Positions 8,037 through 10,058 of a stretch of DNA of 10,058 bases are shown here, piece after piece. A program made the translations under genes and the position numbers. Origin of the DNA: Pseudomonadota bacterium (GTDB taxonomy: Bacteria; Desulfobacterota; Desulfovibrionia; Desulfovibrionales; Desulfovibrionaceae); NCBI GenBank assembly GCA_023453335.1, contig JAEXTU010000085.1, positions 1 through 10,058 of the forward strand, in the 5' to 3' direction. Position 1 is the stretch's first letter. Every line of letters starts with the position of its first letter. The notes beneath the pieces are model-generated. The model was not told the origin of the DNA. It saw only the letters and a list, made by a program, of their open reading frames with translations, and made no database searches.

Positions 8037-8149
8037 GGTGCGGCGCCTGGGGTTTGCGCAGTTTCAGGCCTGATGCTGCCGGCCAACGGCAAAGGCAGTT
8101 CCCATCCGGCCGCACAGCAGCCAAACAAGGGGTGAGGGACATGGGCAAC
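8037..8149. other. Gap between second pilin gene and GT-C/TPR gene
   Basis: This 113-base stretch holds no gene and no hairpin followed by a T-run on the minus strand. Read-through from the pilin gene into the glycosyltransferase genes is therefore plausible. I see no convincing promoter either. Confidence 0.4.
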
Positions 8150-8512
8150 CTATTGGGGAAGAACCGCGGACCCAACCGTGGAGAGGCTCGACGAGTCCGC
8201 ATAGCGCGCGGTGATGGACACGCCGGACGCGGCGGAATCATAGGAGAGCAGGTAGCCTCCGGCATCGGTCTGGGTGGCGAGCAGTTGCGAGAATTGGGCG
8301 TAGGCCGTGGGCAGGGAGCCAGCGGTCAGGGTGTGCCGGGCGGCCGCGGCATTGACCCGAGACTGGCCCTCGGCGATGGCCGCAAGCAGGGCGGACTGGC
8401 GGGCCTGATCAGTCATGGCGGTGAACCGGGGCACAAGGATGGCGGAAAGGATACCCAGAATCACGATGACTGCCAGGATTTCGATCAAGGTGAAGCCCTT
8501 TGGATTGCTCAC
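8150..8512 (-). CDS. Type IV prepilin-like protein, second of a tandem pair
   Basis: Predicted secreted pilus or pseudopilus subunit; 120 residues. It has the class III leader MSNPKG, with cleavage by a PilD-type peptidase expected between G6 and F7, then FTLIEILAVIVILGILSAIL with the conserved Glu at mature position 5 (E11). The body includes AEGQSRVNAAAAR and GVSITARY, and the protein ends in a Ser/Thr-rich tail (S107-S115) closing with PQ. There is no cysteine, so the disulfide loop of many type IVa pilins is absent. The start is GTG at 8512, with AGGGGGG four bases upstream, only about 17 bases after a strong terminator-like hairpin. It is clearly paralogous to the preceding gene along its whole length. 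It could be a major pilin variant, a minor pilin or a T2SS-like pseudopilin; length and fold do not decide. Confidence 0.9.
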   Translation of the reverse strand: MSNPKGFTLIEILAVIVILGILSAILVPRFTAMTDQARQSALLAAIAEGQSRVNAAAARHTLTAGSLPTAYAQFSQLLATQTDAGGYLLSYDSAASGVSITARYADSSSLSTVGSAVLPQ

Positions 8513-8523
8513 GGGTCCCCCCT

Positions 8524-8573
8524 GAAAACACCCGGGCCCGCGGCGGCCTGACGGCTGTCCCGCGGGCCCGGGT
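8524..8573 (-). terminator. Strong terminator or attenuator hairpin between the two pilin genes
   Basis: A perfect 14-pair inverted repeat is visible: ACCCGGGCCCGCGG at 8530-8543 and its exact complement at 8560-8573, with a 16-base loop. Read on the minus strand, the second arm is followed by G and then TTTT (8528-8525). It begins 22 bases after the stop of the first pilin and ends just before the ribosome site of the second. The very stable stem and U-tract fit an intrinsic terminator. Because the next gene starts within 20 bases and has no room for a separate promoter, partial read-through or mRNA stabilisation is likely. Confidence 0.75.
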
Positions 8574-8595
8574 TTATGACCAATTGCTCCCCAGA

Positions 8596-8970
8596 TTATT
8601 GCGGATACGCTGCCGATCCAGTGGTGGAGATGGTCGAGGACGCCGCAGCGGAGTACCGCGCGGTGATGGCCACGCCGCTGGCGGTGGAGGCGAAGGAGAG
8701 CACGTAGTCGCCCGCCGAAGTCGCCAGCGCCGAATCCGAGGAGATCTGGGTGAAGGCCGTGGGCACCGAGCCCGCGGACAGGATGAACCGGGCCGCCGCC
8801 GCGTTCACCCGCGCCTGGCCCTCGGCCACCGCCTGCATCAGGGCCTGCTTGCGGGCGTCGTCGGTCAGGTTGGTGAACTTGGGCACCAGAACCGCGGCGA
8901 GCACGCCGAGGAGGACGATGACCGCGATGATTTCAATGAGGGTAAAACCCTGTTGCCTCTTTCTCTCCAT
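8596..8970 (-). CDS. Type IV prepilin-like protein, first of a tandem pair
   Basis: Predicted secreted pilus or pseudopilus subunit; 124 residues. The basic leader MERKRQQG ends at the expected prepilin peptidase site G8/F9, followed by FTLIEIIAVIVLLGVLAAVL with Glu at mature position 5 (E13). The mature protein would be about 116 residues, small for a pilin. The body shares AEGQ-RVNAAAAR, AGS-PTA and ASGV-ITARY with its neighbour. The C-terminal 18 residues are mostly Ser, Thr, Ala and Gly and end in AYPQ. No cysteines. The ATG at 8970 has a full AGGAGG eight bases upstream, a much stronger site than the second pilin's, which suggests that this is the more highly made subunit. It is the first gene downstream of a candidate sigma54 promoter and a sigma54 activator gene, as is common for pilA. 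Pilin versus pseudopilin cannot be settled here. Confidence 0.92.
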   Translation of the reverse strand: MERKRQQGFTLIEIIAVIVLLGVLAAVLVPKFTNLTDDARKQALMQAVAEGQARVNAAAARFILSAGSVPTAFTQISSDSALATSAGDYVLSFASTASGVAITARYSAAASSTISTTGSAAYPQ

Positions 8971-8998
8971 GATCCTGTCCTCCTGATTGAGTGGCGTT

Positions 8999-9015
8999 GC
9001 CGGGCGCTGCCCGGC
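8999..9015 (-). promoter_or_regulatory. Leader hairpin of the pilin transcript
   Basis: GCCGGGC-AGC-GCCCGGC on the minus strand is a perfect seven-pair stem with a three-base loop. It falls between the predicted sigma54 start point (near 9037) and the AGGAGG of the first pilin (8984-8979). It has no U-tract. A 5' stem of this kind often stabilises abundant mRNAs; a regulatory role is possible but not shown. Confidence 0.5.
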
Positions 9016-9047
9016 CCGTCGTTGCCTGTTGTCCTTGAGGAATCACT

Positions 9048-9063
9048 ATCAAAAAACACGCCA
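9048..9063 (-). promoter_or_regulatory. Candidate sigma54 (-24/-12) promoter for the pilin genes
   Basis: On the minus strand TGGCGTGTTTTTTGAT matches the known consensus TGGCACG-N4-TTGC(A/T): the -24 GG and C are kept, spacing between the GG and the -12 element is right, and TTG is kept. The -12 element reads GA in place of GC, and two purine/pyrimidine-conserving changes occur in the -24 box. The predicted start lies about 67 bases before the first pilin ATG. A sigma54 activator gene lies just upstream, and sigma54 control of pilin genes is established in Pseudomonas and others. Context raises confidence; the GA is a real weakness. Confidence 0.6.
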
Positions 9064-9170
9064 GAGTCAACGCCCTTTACAAAACTCCATGAAACCCTTG
9101 AAAAAATTTCATCCTTGCATGGCCAGCCCGCCGACCTCCTCAAAAAATGGCGCACTATATCTCCAAAAAA
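9051..9170 (-). promoter_or_regulatory. Phased A-tracts and tandem repeat upstream of the pilin promoter
   Basis: Four runs of six A on the plus strand lie at 9051-9056, 9101-9106, 9142-9147 and 9165-9170, with a four-A run at 9081-9084. Their spacings (30, 20, 41 and 23 bases) are close to whole helical turns, so the DNA may be intrinsically curved. The two distal tracts lie in a direct repeat, CATTTTTTG on the minus strand (9172-9164 and 9149-9141), 23 bases or about two turns apart. That is a plausible activator-binding pair roughly 100-135 bases upstream of the predicted start. The function is inferred. Confidence 0.4.
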
Positions 9171-9182
9171 TGATGGCATGCA

Positions 9183-10058
9183 TCATATTTTGTCGCCCCG
9201 GTTCCCCCCTGTGGAAATCTTGTATTTCTTAATCCGATGCCAAAGGCTCCGCGGCTTTATCCCCAGCAATCGGGCCGCCTGCGCCTGGACCCCGCCGCTG
9301 CGGGCCAGGGCCTCCAGGATGAGTCCCTTTTCCACGGCCGCCAAATGTCCGTCCAGGCCCTGGCCCGGTGCCAAATCCTCGACATCCGCCGCCGCCTCCT
9401 CCAGGCCGGGATGCAGCAGGAGATGCCGGGGCTCGATGCTCTCCCCACTGCTCAGGACCATGGCCCGCTCCAGCACGTTGGCCAGCTCCCGGACGTTGCC
9501 CGGCCAGGAATGGGCCTGCAGGGTGTCCAGGGCCGGCGCGGAGAGTTGGGCCGTGGCCCCCTTGCGCGCCAGGACATCCGCCACCAGGAAGGGAATGTCC
9601 TCCTTGCGGTCGCGCAGGGGCGGCAGGGAGATGGACAGCACGTTGAGGCGGTAGAACAGGTCCGCCCGGAACAGCTTCTCCTCCACCATGCGGGCCAGGT
9701 TCTTGTTGGTGGCCGCGATGAAGCGCACGTCCACCCGCACTTCCTGGGTGCCGCCCACCCGCTCCAGCACCTTGTCCTCCAGGACCTTCAGAATCTTGCC
9801 CTGCAGGGACAGCGGCAGGTCGCCGATCTCATCCAGGAACACCGTGCCGGTGTGCGCGGCCTCCAGCTTGCCCAACTTGCGGCCCACCGCGCCGGTGAAG
9901 GCCCCCCGCTCGTGCCCGAAGAGCGCGCTCTCCAGGAGCGGCTCCGGGATGGCCGCGCAGTTGATGCTCACCAGGGGCCGGCCCCGCCGCGGGCTGTGGG
10001 CGTGGATGCTGCCGGCCAGCAGGCCCTTGCCGGTACCGCTTTCCCCCATGATGAGCAC
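9183..10058 (-). CDS. Sigma54-dependent transcriptional activator (bacterial enhancer-binding protein), N-terminus outside window
   Basis: Cytoplasmic AAA+ activator that would remodel sigma54 RNA polymerase. The last 291 residues are visible; numbering here starts at the window edge. Walker A is GESGTGKG (5-12), with Gly where Glu usually follows the Lys. The sigma54-contact loop GAFTGA is intact (52-57). Walker B is GTVFLDE (71-77), sensor I is ATN (116-118), the arginine-finger region is FRADLFYRLN (130-139) and sensor II is GNVREL (187-192). A FIS-type helix-turn-helix occupies about 243-280 (EALARSGGVQAQAARLLGIK ... LWHRIKKYKI). The N-terminal sensory domain (response receiver, PAS, FHA or GAF) lies outside, so its input is unknown. 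It reads towards the pilin genes and ends 212 bases before them, which suggests a PilR-like local regulator; a distant target is the alternative. The first visible codon is GTG, an internal Val and not a start. Confidence 0.93.
   Translation of the reverse strand: MLIMGESGTGKGLLAGSIHAHSPRRGRPLVSINCAAIPEPLLESALFGHERGAFTGAVGRKLGKLEAAHTGTVFLDEIGDLPLSLQGKILKVLEDKVLERVGGTQEVRVDVRFIAATNKNLARMVEEKLFRADLFYRLNVLSISLPPLRDRKEDIPFLVADVLARKGATAQLSAPALDTLQAHSWPGNVRELANVLERAMVLSSGESIEPRHLLLHPGLEEAAADVEDLAPGQGLDGHLAAVEKGLILEALARSGGVQAQAARLLGIKPRSLWHRIKKYKISTGGNRGDKI

Noticed and set aside
6588..8135. 515-codon plus-strand open frame opposite the GT-C/TPR gene
   Set aside because: Gln/Gly/Pro/His-rich shadow without structure, opposite a protein with clear membrane spans and family motifs.
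9171..9185. Short palindrome TGATG-N5-CATCA at the activator stop codon as a terminator
   Set aside because: Five weak pairs and no T-run directly after it on the minus strand; insufficient for a terminator call.
8500..9654. 384-codon plus-strand open frame spanning the first pilin and its promoter region
   Set aside because: Crosses an AT-rich regulatory gap and lies antisense to two strongly supported genes; no domain is visible.

Overview
The window is GC-rich bacterial DNA in which every supported gene lies on the minus strand, so transcription runs from high to low coordinates. Gene content and protein style (complete liv transporter operon with an AcuB-like CBS-ACT gene, short cysteine-free prepilins beside a sigma54 activator, GT-C/TPR membrane protein) suggest a Desulfovibrio-like member of the Desulfovibrionales. 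This is inference from style; there is no rRNA or other marker here.

Right part (10058 down to about 5386) looks like a surface-appendage and glycosylation locus. It starts with the C-terminal two thirds of a sigma54-dependent transcriptional activator. A 212-base AT-rich gap follows, holding a good candidate sigma54 promoter, helically spaced A-tracts and a tandem 23-base-spaced repeat. Next come two tandem, clearly paralogous type IV prepilin-like genes separated by a very strong terminator-like hairpin. After them are a 613-residue multi-spanning GT-C/TMTC-like glycosyltransferase with periplasmic-type TPRs, and a 250-residue GT2 enzyme of the polyprenyl-phosphate sugar synthase kind. An intrinsic terminator closes this block. 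The arrangement suggests a pilin glycosylation cassette: the GT2 enzyme would load a sugar on a lipid carrier, and the GT-C protein would move it onto a periplasmic acceptor, perhaps the pilins.

The GT-C protein ends in an eight-unit hexapeptide repeat that carries five N-x-S/T sequons, one of them in the bacterial D-x-N-x-T form. This is the most unusual signal I found.

A 305-base AT-rich intergenic stretch (5132-5436) separates this from the left part. The left part is a tightly packed branched-chain amino acid ABC transporter operon, livJ-livH-livM-livG-livF, with gaps of 28, -4, -1 and 3 bases. A CBS-CBS-ACT protein follows 19 bases after livF and runs off the left edge. LivJ binds the amino acid in the periplasm, LivH and LivM form the channel and LivG and LivF hydrolyse ATP. 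The ACT protein may sense the imported ligand.

The long plus-strand open frames opposite these genes are GC-driven shadows and are not annotated. I see no RNA genes, CRISPR arrays, insertion sequences or phage genes.
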